Origin: Rhodobacteraceae bacterium UBA6141
GTDB lineage: Bacteria > Pseudomonadota > Alphaproteobacteria > Rhodobacterales > Rhodobacteraceae
Direction of reading: 5' to 3'
Length of the DNA stretch: 27,602 nucleotides
Assembly: GCA_002423245.1 (NCBI GenBank)
Contig: DIVD01000046.1
Location: 1 to 27,602, forward strand
Every line of letters begins with the position of its first letter. Position 1 is the first letter of the stretch. The notes below the pieces were generated by a model that saw only the letters and a program-made list of their open reading frames with translations, did not search any database and had not been told where the DNA came from. The position numbers and the translations under genes are program-made. Positions 7,030 through 14,031 of this stretch are shown here, one piece after another.

Positions 7030-8403
7030 ATGGCCTTGCCGCCTTCGACCACCGACTGGATGGACAAGATCCCCGAGGCCGCCCGCAGCTATGTCGCCGG
7101 CCGCCGTCTCGACGAGGTGGAGTGCATCGTCTCGGACATTGCCGGCGTGGCGCGCGGCAAGGCGATGCCGGCGTCGAAATTCGCCCGGCAGCCCAGCTTC
7201 TATCTGCCGAACTCCATCTTCCTGCAGACCATCACCGGCGACTGGGCCGACAATCCCTCGGGCGCGTTCACCGAACCCGACATGGTGCTGACCCCCGACT
7301 TCAGCACCACCAGCGCCGCGCCCTGGACGGCGGATGTGACGCTGCAGGTGATCCATGACGTGAACGACCAGCAGGGCCGGCCGGTGCAGGCAGCGCCGCG
7401 CAACGTGCTGAAACGGATCGTGGCGCTTTACAACGCGCAGGGCTGGTCGCCGATCGTGGCGCCCGAGATGGAATTCTTCCTCGTCGCGCGCAACACCGAC
7501 CCGAACCAGCCGATCATCCCGCCGATGGGCCGGTCCGGCCGCCGCGCCGCCGCCAAGCAGGCCTATTCGATGAGCGCGGTGGACGAATACGGCAAGGTCA
7601 TCGACGACATCTATGACTTCGCCGAGGCGCAGGGATTCGAGATCGACGGCATCTTGCAGGAGGGCGGCGCCGGGCAGGTGGAAATCAACCTCGCGCATGG
7701 CGATCCGGTACGGCTGGCCGACGAGATCTTCTACTTCAAGCGGATGATCCGCGAGGCCGCGCTGCGCCACGACTGCTTTGCCACCTTCATGGCCAAGCCG
7801 ATCGAGGGCGAGCCGGGCAGCGCCATGCACATCCATCATTCGGTCGTCGACATGGCCACGGGCGAAAACATCTTCTCGGCCCCGAACGGCACCGAGACCG
7901 AGGCTTTCCTGCATTTCATCGCCGGAATGCAGACCTACCTGCCCGCGGTAATCGCGCTGCTGGCGCCCTATGTGAACAGCTATCGCCGCTACGTCCCCGA
8001 CTTCGCCGCGCCGATCAACCTGGAATGGGGCCGCGACAACCGCACCACCGGCCTGCGGGTGCCGATCTCCGACCCGGCGGGGCGGCGGCTGGAAAACCGG
8101 CTGGCGGGGATGGATTGCAACCCCTATCTCGGCTTCGCGGCCTCGCTCGCCTGCGGCTACCTGGGCCTGATGGAGGCAAAGCTGCCGCGCCCCGAATGCC
8201 TTGGCGACGCCTACATGTCCGAGGATGACCTGCCCACCAATCTGGGCGACGCGCTCGACATCCTGGCCGAGTGCGAGCCGGTGCGCGAGGTGCTGGGGGT
8301 GGAGTTCTGCAAGATCTACGAATCGGTCAAGCGCAACGAATACAAGGAATTCCTGCAGGTGATCAGCCCGTGGGAGCGTGAGCACCTGCTGCTGAACGTC
8401 TGA
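7030..8403 (+). CDS. Glutamine-synthetase-like gamma-glutamyl-amine ligase (paralogue 2, PuuA-like)
   Basis: A 457-residue GS-fold ligase, clearly diverged from paralogue 1. Key residues: E146/E148 (APEMEFFL), E211 and E218 (EGGAGQVEIN), H267/H269 (GSAMHIHHS), R338/R343 (DNRTTGLRVP), E355/R357. The ammonium-site aspartate loop of true GlnA is missing (FYLPNSIFLQTITGDW occupies that place), favouring an organic amine as second substrate. The ATG at 7030 is preceded by gagag at 7015-7019. The stop overlaps the next start (TGATG), so ligase and flavoprotein are translationally coupled, exactly as expected if the flavoprotein oxidises the gamma-glutamyl-amine made here. Confidence 0.9.
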   Translation: MALPPSTTDWMDKIPEAARSYVAGRRLDEVECIVSDIAGVARGKAMPASKFARQPSFYLPNSIFLQTITGDWADNPSGAFTEPDMVLTPDFSTTSAAPWTADVTLQVIHDVNDQQGRPVQAAPRNVLKRIVALYNAQGWSPIVAPEMEFFLVARNTDPNQPIIPPMGRSGRRAAAKQAYSMSAVDEYGKVIDDIYDFAEAQGFEIDGILQEGGAGQVEINLAHGDPVRLADEIFYFKRMIREAALRHDCFATFMAKPIEGEPGSAMHIHHSVVDMATGENIFSAPNGTETEAFLHFIAGMQTYLPAVIALLAPYVNSYRRYVPDFAAPINLEWGRDNRTTGLRVPISDPAGRRLENRLAGMDCNPYLGFAASLACGYLGLMEAKLPRPECLGDAYMSEDDLPTNLGDALDILAECEPVREVLGVEFCKIYESVKRNEYKEFLQVISPWEREHLLLNV

Positions 8404-9704
8404 TGGATCTGCTGTTCGCCAATGACCGGCCGGGGGAGTATCCCGCGAGCTGGTATGCCGCGAGTGCCGCGTCGCTGGCGCGTTTCGCGCCGCTGCAAGG
8501 CGCCGCCCGCGCCGATGTCTGCATCATCGGCGGCGGCTATACCGGCCTGTCGGCGGCGCTGCATCTGGCGCAGCGCGGGCTGAAGGTCGTGCTGCTCGAG
8601 GCGCACCGTGTCGGCTTTGGCGCCTCGGGCCGCAATGGCGGGCAGGTCGGCAGCGGCCAGCGGCTGGAACAGGCGGACCTCGAGCGGATCGCGGGGCCCG
8701 AGGCGGCGCGGCGGCTGTGGGATCTGGCCGAAGAGGCGAAGGCGCTGGTGGCCCGGCTGATCGAGGATCACGCCATGCCCTGCCGCCTTGTGCCCGGCAT
8801 CGTCCATGCCTGCCGCAGGCCGGCCGAGATCGCCCATGCCCGCGCCAATGCCGAAAAGCTGCGCCGCGACTATGGCTATGACCGGATCGAGCCGCTGGAC
8901 CGCGAGGCGCTGCGCGCCATCCTGCCCTCGGACGCCTATTGCGGCGGCGATATCGACCGCGGGGCGGGGCATCTGCACCCGTTGAACTTCGCCATCGGCC
9001 TTGCCCGCGCCGCCGCCGCCGCGGGCGCCATCCTGCACGAAGGCAGCACCGTCACCGGCATCAGCCAGGGCCCCCGCCCCCGCGTGACCACCGCGGCGGG
9101 CCATGTCGAGGCCGATCATGTGATCCTTGCCGCCAACGGCTATCTGGGCGGGCTGATGCCGCAGGTCGCGGCGCGGGTGATGCCGATCAACAACTTCATC
9201 GTCGCGACCGAGCCGCTTGGCGAGCGCGCCGCCAGCGTCCTGCGCGAGAACGTCGCCGTGGCCGACACCCGGTTCGTGGTGAACTACTGGCGGCTGAGCG
9301 AGGACAACCGCCTGCTGTTCGGCGGCGGCGAAAGCTATGGCTACCGCTTCCCCGACATCGTCAGGACGGTGCGCCGCCCGATGCTGCGCGTCTATCCGCA
9401 TCTGAAGGGCGTGCGGATCGACCATGCCTGGGGCGGCACGCTGGCAATCACCAGATCGCGCCTGCCCTGCTTCCTGCGCGTCGCGCCGAACATCCTGTCG
9501 GCCTCGGGCTATTCGGGGCACGGGGTGGCACTGGCGACGCTGGCGGGCAAGGTGCTGGCCGAAGCGGTCGCCGGGCAGGCGGCGCGCTTCGACCTGCTGG
9601 CGAGCCTGCCGACGCCGCGCTTTCCGGGCGGCGCGGCCCTGCGCTGGCCGATGCTGGTGCTGGCGATGACCTGGTACGGGCTGCGCGACAGGCTGGGCAT
9701 CTGA
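8403..9704 (+). CDS. FAD-dependent oxidoreductase, DAO family (gamma-glutamylputrescine oxidase-like, PuuB)
   Basis: A 433-residue flavoprotein. The Rossmann dinucleotide motif IIGGGYTGLSAALHLA lies at residues 41-56, with E66 ending the second strand (ribose contact), then GFGASGRNGGQVG at 71-83, the hallmark of the DAO/PuuB/glycine-oxidase group. AWGGTLAITR and the C-terminal SASGYSGHGVALATLAGKVLAEAV close the FAD site. It overlaps the upstream ligase by one base. In the Puu pathway this enzyme converts a gamma-glutamyl-amine to the aldehyde plus ammonia and hydrogen peroxide. The aldehyde dehydrogenase (PuuC) that would follow is not in this window. Substrate remains inferred from neighbours. 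Confidence 0.9.
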   Translation: MDLLFANDRPGEYPASWYAASAASLARFAPLQGAARADVCIIGGGYTGLSAALHLAQRGLKVVLLEAHRVGFGASGRNGGQVGSGQRLEQADLERIAGPEAARRLWDLAEEAKALVARLIEDHAMPCRLVPGIVHACRRPAEIAHARANAEKLRRDYGYDRIEPLDREALRAILPSDAYCGGDIDRGAGHLHPLNFAIGLARAAAAAGAILHEGSTVTGISQGPRPRVTTAAGHVEADHVILAANGYLGGLMPQVAARVMPINNFIVATEPLGERAASVLRENVAVADTRFVVNYWRLSEDNRLLFGGGESYGYRFPDIVRTVRRPMLRVYPHLKGVRIDHAWGGTLAITRSRLPCFLRVAPNILSASGYSGHGVALATLAGKVLAEAVAGQAARFDLLASLPTPRFPGGAALRWPMLVLAMTWYGLRDRLGI

Positions 9705-9713
9705 CCCCGCTGT

Positions 9714-9734
9714 CGGTTTTCGGTGGCAAAACCG
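9714..9734 (+). other. Hairpin after the flavoprotein gene
   Basis: cggtttt (9714-9720), 7-base loop, aaaaccg (9728-9734): a perfect 7-bp stem 10 bp after the stop, not followed by a T run. Possibly an mRNA end or processing site; function unproved. Confidence 0.4.
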
Positions 9735-9784
9735 GGCCGCGCCGCTTACAGCTTCCGCGACCAGACCCATCAGGGAAGCCGAAC

Positions 9785-11113
9785 ATGGCCCATGACGGAC
9801 AGGCCCTTGCCGGACAGGCCCACGACGCACAGGCCCTTGCCGCGTCCGAGTGCTCCCGCCCGGCCGGCGCTGTCCCCGCCCCCGATGCCCTTGCGCCCAA
9901 CCTCATCGACGCCGAACCGATCCCCGAGGCGGCCCGGGCCGAGATCGACCGCCTGCTGCAATCGGGCGACCTGTTCCGCTACACCGCCCCCGAAGGCGCC
10001 CCCGTCGCGCTGCTGGAGGCCGAGTTCGCGGCCCTGCTGGGCAGCCGCTACGCGCTGGCCGTCTCCTCCTGCTCGGCGGCGCTGTTCCTCGCGCTGAAGG
10101 CGCTGGACCTGCCGCGCGGCGCGCGGGTGCTGATCCCGGCCTTCACCTTCGCCGCGGTGCCCTCGGCCGTCGTCCATGCCGATTGCGTGCCGGTTCTGGT
10201 CGAGGTCGGCACGAGCTTGCGCATCGACATGGCCGATTTCGCGGCGAGGCTCGATGACGGCATCGCCGCCGTGCTCGTCAGCCACATGCGCGGCCACACC
10301 TCGGACATGGACGCGATCATGGCGCTGTGCACGGCGCGCGGCCTCCCGGTGATCGAGGATGCGGCGCATTCGCTGGGCACGCTGTGGAACGGCCGGCCGA
10401 TCGGCACCATCGGCAAGATCGGCTGCTTCAGCTTCCAGTCCTACAAGATGATCAACGCCGGCGAAGGCGGGATCATGGTCACCGACGATCCCGAGATTGC
10501 CGCCCGCGCGGTGATCATGTCCGGCGCCTACGAGGCGAACTGGAAAAAGCATCCCGGCCTGCAGAACAGCTATCACCACTGGCAGAACCGCCTGCCGCTT
10601 TACAACACGCGGATGCAGAACCTCTCGGCCGCGGTGATCCGCCCGCAACTGCCGGAGCTTGCGCGGCGGGTGCGCGACGGGCGCGCCAATCACGACCATG
10701 TGGCGGCCCGCCTGAACGGCTCGCCCTGGCTGTCGGTGCCGCCGGCGCTGCCGCAGGAGACGCGGGCGCCCGATTCCATCCAGTTCAACCTTGTCGGCTT
10801 CGGAACCGATGCAAGGGCGCGGGCCTTTCAGGAGGCCGCGAGGGCGCGCGGCGTCGCGGTGCAGGTCTTCGGGCTCAGCGAGAACAATGCCCGCGCCTTC
10901 TGGAACTGGCAGTTCCTCGACGACCTGCCCGACCTGCCGCAGACCCGCGCCATGCTGATGCGCGCCTGCGACCTGCGCCTGCCTCCGCGGCTGGCCCGGC
11001 CGGAGCTGGACTTCATCGCCGACGCGCTGATCGGCGCCGCCGCTGCCGTGCAGTCGGTCCGGCCCCGCGGCCTGCCGGGCCATTCCGCCGGGGCAATGCC
11101 CGGCGGGTGTTGA
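9785..11113 (+). CDS. DegT/DnrJ/EryC1/StrS-family PLP aminotransferase
   Basis: A 442-residue PLP enzyme of the sugar-aminotransferase (DegT) superfamily. The cofactor site is intact: SSCSAALFLALKAL (about 94-107), the D-A-A-H motif with D192 (VIEDAAHSLG, pyridine-nitrogen contact) and the Schiff-base lysine K221 in FSFQSYKMINAGEGG. Members usually transaminate nucleotide sugars, but some act on small amines or amino acids. With no sugar-nucleotide genes nearby, an amine or amino-acid-derived substrate is likelier here. The first ~36 residues are an Ala/Gln-rich leader made by a 15-bp in-frame repeat and are unlike the family. The start at 9785 is favoured by aggga nine bases upstream, and no later in-frame ATG or GTG precedes the conserved core. 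Confidence 0.85.
   Translation: MAHDGQALAGQAHDAQALAASECSRPAGAVPAPDALAPNLIDAEPIPEAARAEIDRLLQSGDLFRYTAPEGAPVALLEAEFAALLGSRYALAVSSCSAALFLALKALDLPRGARVLIPAFTFAAVPSAVVHADCVPVLVEVGTSLRIDMADFAARLDDGIAAVLVSHMRGHTSDMDAIMALCTARGLPVIEDAAHSLGTLWNGRPIGTIGKIGCFSFQSYKMINAGEGGIMVTDDPEIAARAVIMSGAYEANWKKHPGLQNSYHHWQNRLPLYNTRMQNLSAAVIRPQLPELARRVRDGRANHDHVAARLNGSPWLSVPPALPQETRAPDSIQFNLVGFGTDARARAFQEAARARGVAVQVFGLSENNARAFWNWQFLDDLPDLPQTRAMLMRACDLRLPPRLARPELDFIADALIGAAAAVQSVRPRGLPGHSAGAMPGGC
9801..9845. repeat. 15-bp in-frame tandem repeat in the DegT leader
   Basis: Three units start with aggccc at 9801, 9816 and 9831; the first and third are nearly identical (aggcccttgccg). They encode QALAG, QAHDA and QALAA. 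The 15-bp period keeps the reading frame. Confidence 0.85.
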
Positions 11114-11172
11114 ACGCCGGGGGTTCGCCGGATAGCTTGTCCGGCAAACAGCCCTGCACATGAAGGATGACG

Positions 11173-12543
11173 ATGATGCGCTACGAGTCGCCGAACAGCT
11201 GGGAATCCCGCGCCGACAGTTATTCGCTCTACGGTTTCACCGACCTGCCCTCGGTGCACGAGCGCGGCGCGGTGGTGCTGACCCATGGCGAGGGGCCCTA
11301 TGTCATCGACGTGCATGGCCGCCGCTACCTCGACGCCAATTCGGGCCTGTGGAACATGGTCGCGGGCTTCGATCACCCCGGCCTGATTGCCGCCGCCAAG
11401 GCGCAATACGACCGCTTTCCCGGCTACCACGCCTTCTTTGGCCGCATGTCGGACCAGACGGTGATGCTGTCGGAAAAGCTGGTGGAGGTCTCCCCCTTCG
11501 AGACGGGAAAGGTGTTCTACACCAATTCCGGGTCGGAGGCGAATGACACGATGGTCAAGATGCTGTGGTTCCTCGCCGGCGCCGAGGGCAAGCCGCAGCG
11601 GCGCAAGATCATCACCCGCGTCAACAGCTATCACGGCGTGACGGCGGTCTCGGCCAGCATGACCGGCAAGCCCTACAACGCGGTCTTCGGCCTGCCGCTG
11701 CCCGGCTTCATCCATGTCGGCTGCCCGCATTACTGGCGCTTTGGCCGCGATGGCGAGACCGAGGACGAGTTCACCGCGCGCATGGCCGCAGAGTTGGAGG
11801 CGCGGATCATCATGGAGGGCCCCGACACCATCGCGGGCTTCTTCGCAGAGCCGGTGATGGGCGCGGGTGGGGTGATCCCGCCGTCGAAGGGCTATTTTCA
11901 GGCGGTGCAGCCGATCTTGCGCAAATACGGCATCCCGCTGATCTCGGACGAGGTGATCTGCGGGTTCGGGCGCACCGGCAACACCTGGGGCTGCGAGACC
12001 TATGACTTCATGCCCGACGCGATCATCAGCTCCAAGAACATCACCGCGGGCTTCTTCCCGATGGGCGCGGTGATCCTCGGCCCGGATCTGGCCGCGCGGC
12101 TCCAGACGGCGGCCGAGGCGATCGAGGAGTTCCCGCACGGCTTCACCGCCTCGGGTCATCCGGTCGGCTGCGCCATCGCGCTGAAGGCGATCGACGTGGT
12201 GATGAACGAGGGGCTGGCCGAAAACGTCCGCGCCCTGACCCCGAAGTTCGAGGCGGGGCTGGCGCATCTGGCCGAAAACCCCAATATCGGCGAATGGCGC
12301 GGCAAGGGGCTGATGGGCGCGCTGGAGGCGGTGAAGGACAAGGCGACCAAGACGCCCTTCGACGGCGCGCTGTCCGTCTCGGAGCGCATCGCCAATACCT
12401 GCACCGATCACGGGCTGATCTGCCGCCCGCTGGGCCAGTCCATCGTGCTCTGCCCGCCCTTCATCATCACCGAGGCGCAGATGGACGAGATGTTCGACAA
12501 GCTGGGCGCGGCGCTGAAGAAGGTCTTCGCCGAAGTCGCCTGA
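11173..12543 (+). CDS. Class III aminotransferase (omega-amine/polyamine:pyruvate type)
   Basis: A 456-residue fold-type I PLP transaminase. Core features: YLDANSGLWNMVAGFDHPG near the N-terminus, phosphate-binding NSGSEANDTMVK (118-129), SYHG (152-155), D259 in ISDEVICGFGRTG (pyridine-nitrogen contact) and PLP lysine K288 in SSKNITAGFFPMGAV. This profile fits the SpuC / taurine / putrescine-pyruvate transaminase branch and rules out ornithine or GABA enzymes only weakly. Three ATGs lie close together; AAGGA at 11163-11167 overlaps the first (11167), so 11173 or 11176 is the likelier start. It is the last gene of the block and ends at a strong hairpin. Likely role: amine to aldehyde conversion parallel to the ligase/oxidase route. 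Confidence 0.92.
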   Translation: MMRYESPNSWESRADSYSLYGFTDLPSVHERGAVVLTHGEGPYVIDVHGRRYLDANSGLWNMVAGFDHPGLIAAAKAQYDRFPGYHAFFGRMSDQTVMLSEKLVEVSPFETGKVFYTNSGSEANDTMVKMLWFLAGAEGKPQRRKIITRVNSYHGVTAVSASMTGKPYNAVFGLPLPGFIHVGCPHYWRFGRDGETEDEFTARMAAELEARIIMEGPDTIAGFFAEPVMGAGGVIPPSKGYFQAVQPILRKYGIPLISDEVICGFGRTGNTWGCETYDFMPDAIISSKNITAGFFPMGAVILGPDLAARLQTAAEAIEEFPHGFTASGHPVGCAIALKAIDVVMNEGLAENVRALTPKFEAGLAHLAENPNIGEWRGKGLMGALEAVKDKATKTPFDGALSVSERIANTCTDHGLICRPLGQSIVLCPPFIITEAQMDEMFDKLGAALKKVFAEVA

Positions 12544-12555
12544 GCCATATCGGAC

Positions 12556-12579
12556 AAGGGGGCCGCAGCCGGCCCCCTT
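12556..12579. terminator. Terminator between the transaminase gene and phaR (convergent)
   Basis: aagggggccg (12556-12565), loop cagc, cggccccctt (12570-12579): a perfect 10-bp stem followed by TTT on the plus strand and preceded by AA on the other side. It begins 13 bp after the transaminase stop, and phaR converges on it, so it can serve both strands. Confidence 0.8.
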
Positions 12580-12619
12580 TGCCATGTCACGCCCCCCTCG
12601 TGAATGGCGGGGGATCGGG

Positions 12620-13186
12620 TCAGAGCTTGGACAGCTTCGATTGCAGCTCTGCCAGCTGCTTCTTGATCTGCGCCAGTTCTTCCTTCTCGCCGTTGCGGGT
12701 CTCGGGTTCCGGCTCCATCTCGGGGCCGGACGATCCCGGCGCGCCCCAGCCGCCCATCATCGTCTTGAGGAAGGCCTGCTGCTGGCGGGTCAGCGCATCG
12801 AAGCCCGGCATCGAGGCCATCGGGCTTGGAAAGTTCGACAGGTTCTCCATCATCTTCGACTGGCTGTCGCGCAGCATCCTGAACGACATCGCAAGGAACT
12901 GCGGCACCACGCTTTGCGCCTGCGTCGTGTAGCTGCGCACCAGATCGGTCAGCACGTCCAGCGGCAGCACGCTTTCGCCGCGGCTCTCATGTTCGGCCAC
13001 GATCTGCAGCAGATACTGCCGCGTCAGGTCGTCGCCGGATTTCAGGTCGATGATCTGCACCTCGCGCCCGTCACGGATGAAGGAGGCGATATCTTCCAGG
13101 GTGACGTAGTCGCTGGTCTCGGTGTTGTAGAGCCTGCGGCTGGCATACCGCTTGATCAGCAGCGGCTTTTTCGCGTCTTCGGCCAT
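12620..13186 (-). CDS. phaR: PhaR, polyhydroxyalkanoate synthesis repressor
   Basis: A 188-residue DNA- and PHB-binding regulator. The N-terminal PHB/PHA accumulation regulator domain is unmistakable: LLIKRYASRRLYNTETSDYVTLEDIA, then REVQIIDLKSGDDLTRQYLLQIVAEHE, followed by the second domain (LVRSYTTQAQSVVPQFLAMSF). The tail is Pro/Glu-rich and ends in a short coiled-coil helix (KEELAQIKKQLAELQSKLSKL). In Paracoccus denitrificans PhaR represses phaP and itself and is released when PHB granules form. The ATG at 13186 has GGAGGT four bases upstream on this strand and is preferred to the GTG two codons earlier. It lies downstream of phaP and phaC on the same strand but has its own promoter region. 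Confidence 0.95.
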   Translation of the reverse strand: MAEDAKKPLLIKRYASRRLYNTETSDYVTLEDIASFIRDGREVQIIDLKSGDDLTRQYLLQIVAEHESRGESVLPLDVLTDLVRSYTTQAQSVVPQFLAMSFRMLRDSQSKMMENLSNFPSPMASMPGFDALTRQQQAFLKTMMGGWGAPGSSGPEMEPEPETRNGEKEELAQIKKQLAELQSKLSKL

Positions 13187-13201
13187 GTCCACCTCCCCGT
13201 A

Positions 13202-13249
13202 AATTGTTGCGCTGCGGAAAGCTTATGCAAGCCCCGCAAGGAAAGACAA
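13202..13249 (-). promoter_or_regulatory. phaR promoter region with TGC-rich element
   Basis: Read on the minus strand there are two overlapping candidates. One is TTGTCT (13249-13244) / 16 bp / CATAAG (13227-13222). The other is TTGCAT (13230-13225) / 17 bp / ACAATT (13207-13202), which would leave an unusually short leader. Between them lies gcagcgcaac (13215-13206), the complement of gttgcgctgc, a 10-mer that also occurs at 15890-15899 before phaZ. TGC-rich DNA is the known PhaR target type, so autoregulation is plausible. Confidence 0.45.
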
Positions 13250-13270
13250 CAAAAAGAAACGGGCCAGACG

Positions 13271-13288
13271 GCAGCCGCCCGCGGCTGC
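13271..13288. promoter_or_regulatory. 8-2-8 inverted repeat upstream of phaR
   Basis: gcagccgc, cc, gcggctgc: a perfect inverted repeat about 22 bp upstream of the more distal phaR -35 candidate. The 2-base centre makes it look more like an operator than an RNA hairpin. Which protein binds is unknown. Confidence 0.4.
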
Positions 13289-13325
13289 GGCGGAGCGGGC
13301 GGGCGGGGCTGGGCTGCAGCGCGGC

Positions 13326-13356
13326 AAAAGAAAAGGGGCAGACCGAAGTCTGCCCC
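13326..13356 (-). terminator. Intrinsic terminator of phaP
   Basis: On the minus strand: ggggcagac, loop ttcg, gtctgcccc, then TTTTCTTTT. This is a perfect 9-bp stem (plus-strand 13335-13356) with a UUCG tetraloop and a U tract, about 60 bp after the phasin stop. It is the clearest Rho-independent terminator in the window and separates phaP from phaR transcription. Confidence 0.92.
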
Positions 13357-13412
13357 AGGCCCCTGCGCCGGCAGGAGGAGATCGCCGGCGCCTGGTCTTC
13401 TTGCCTGAATGT

Positions 13413-13889
13413 TCAGACCGCCGAGGACTTGGACGACGCGGCCGAGGCGGCCGAGGCGGCCTTCTTCATCTCGCCCGTCGCGTCGGAGGTGGCCTTCTTC
13501 ACGGCTGCGCTCGCATCCTCGGAAAAGTCCTTGCCGGCCGCCATCATCAATTCGACTGTTTCCATCTGCACCTTCTTCGCCACTTCGGCGAAGGCGGCCA
13601 TGTGCTCGGCGGCCACCTCGGCGATGCCCGAGGCGAAGTCGCTCATCGCCTTGGAGTAATCGGTCGGCTCTTCCCTGGCCTTGGCCAGCGCGGCCATCCG
13701 GGCGATGGTGTCCCTGGTCCAGCGCGAGGAAATCTCGTTGGATTTCTCGGCGGCTTCCAGCGCGACCTTGGCCATTTTCTCGATCATGGCGGCCTGGGTC
13801 TTGAACGCATCCTGCATCGCGGACGAGTCGACCGGAAAGGCAGCCATCATGTCCTGCATGACCTTGGTGAAGTCTTGGGGTTTCTGCAT
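13413..13889 (-). CDS. phaP: Phasin, PHB granule-associated protein
   Basis: A 158-residue, Ala/Lys/Glu-rich, almost entirely helical protein that coats PHB granules and controls their size and number. The pattern fits alphaproteobacterial phasins: MQKPQDFTKVMQDMMAAFPVDSSAMQDAFKTQAAMIEKMAKVALEAAEKSNEISSRWTRDTIARM, then a second amphipathic heptad stretch (DFASGIAEVAAEHMAAFAEVAKKVQMETVELM) and a low-complexity AASAASAASSKSS tail. There is no signal peptide or membrane segment. aggag sits correctly before the ATG. The gene has its own promoter with an embedded palindrome and its own terminator, so it is a single-gene transcription unit between phaC and phaR. Confidence 0.93.
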   Translation of the reverse strand: MQKPQDFTKVMQDMMAAFPVDSSAMQDAFKTQAAMIEKMAKVALEAAEKSNEISSRWTRDTIARMAALAKAREEPTDYSKAMSDFASGIAEVAAEHMAAFAEVAKKVQMETVELMMAAGKDFSEDASAAVKKATSDATGEMKKAASAASAASSKSSAV

Positions 13890-13933
13890 TGTCTGCTCCT
13901 AACACGGGTGAGTGGGCTGTTCGCGATGATCCC

Positions 13934-13962
13934 AACATACATGCTGCACTGCAGCATTGCAA
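13934..13962 (-). promoter_or_regulatory. phaP promoter with palindromic PhaR operator in the spacer
   Basis: On the minus strand: -35 TTGCAA (13962-13957), exactly 17 bp, -10 TATGTT (13939-13934). The spacer is filled by a perfect palindrome, 13941-13957 (atgctgca-c-tgcagcat), which contains CTGC-ACT-GCAG. A repressor here would block RNA polymerase. PhaR is known to bind TGC-rich sites before phaP in Paracoccus; that this palindrome is the site is inferred. Confidence 0.75.
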
Positions 13963-13965
13963 GGG

Positions 13966-13983
13966 TGTGTGCCGCGGCACACA
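13966..13983. promoter_or_regulatory. 18-bp perfect palindrome upstream of the phaP -35
   Basis: tgtgtgccgcggcacaca reads the same on both strands, with no spacer. It ends 3 bp from the phaP -35 element on its upstream side, the position of an activator site. It has no U tract, so it is a poor terminator for phaC. The binding protein is unknown. Confidence 0.6.
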
Positions 13984-13999
13984 AGAAACTTTTGCGACA

Positions 14000-14015
14000 G
14001 CCGGTCATCACCGGC
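14000..14015 (-). terminator. Weak hairpin after phaC
   Basis: gccggt, loop, accggc: a 6-bp stem with a 4-base loop, 16 bp after the phaC stop on the minus strand, without a clean U run. It is the only stem available as a phaC transcript end. Confidence 0.35.
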
Positions 14016-14031
14016 GAAACGGATGCCCCGC

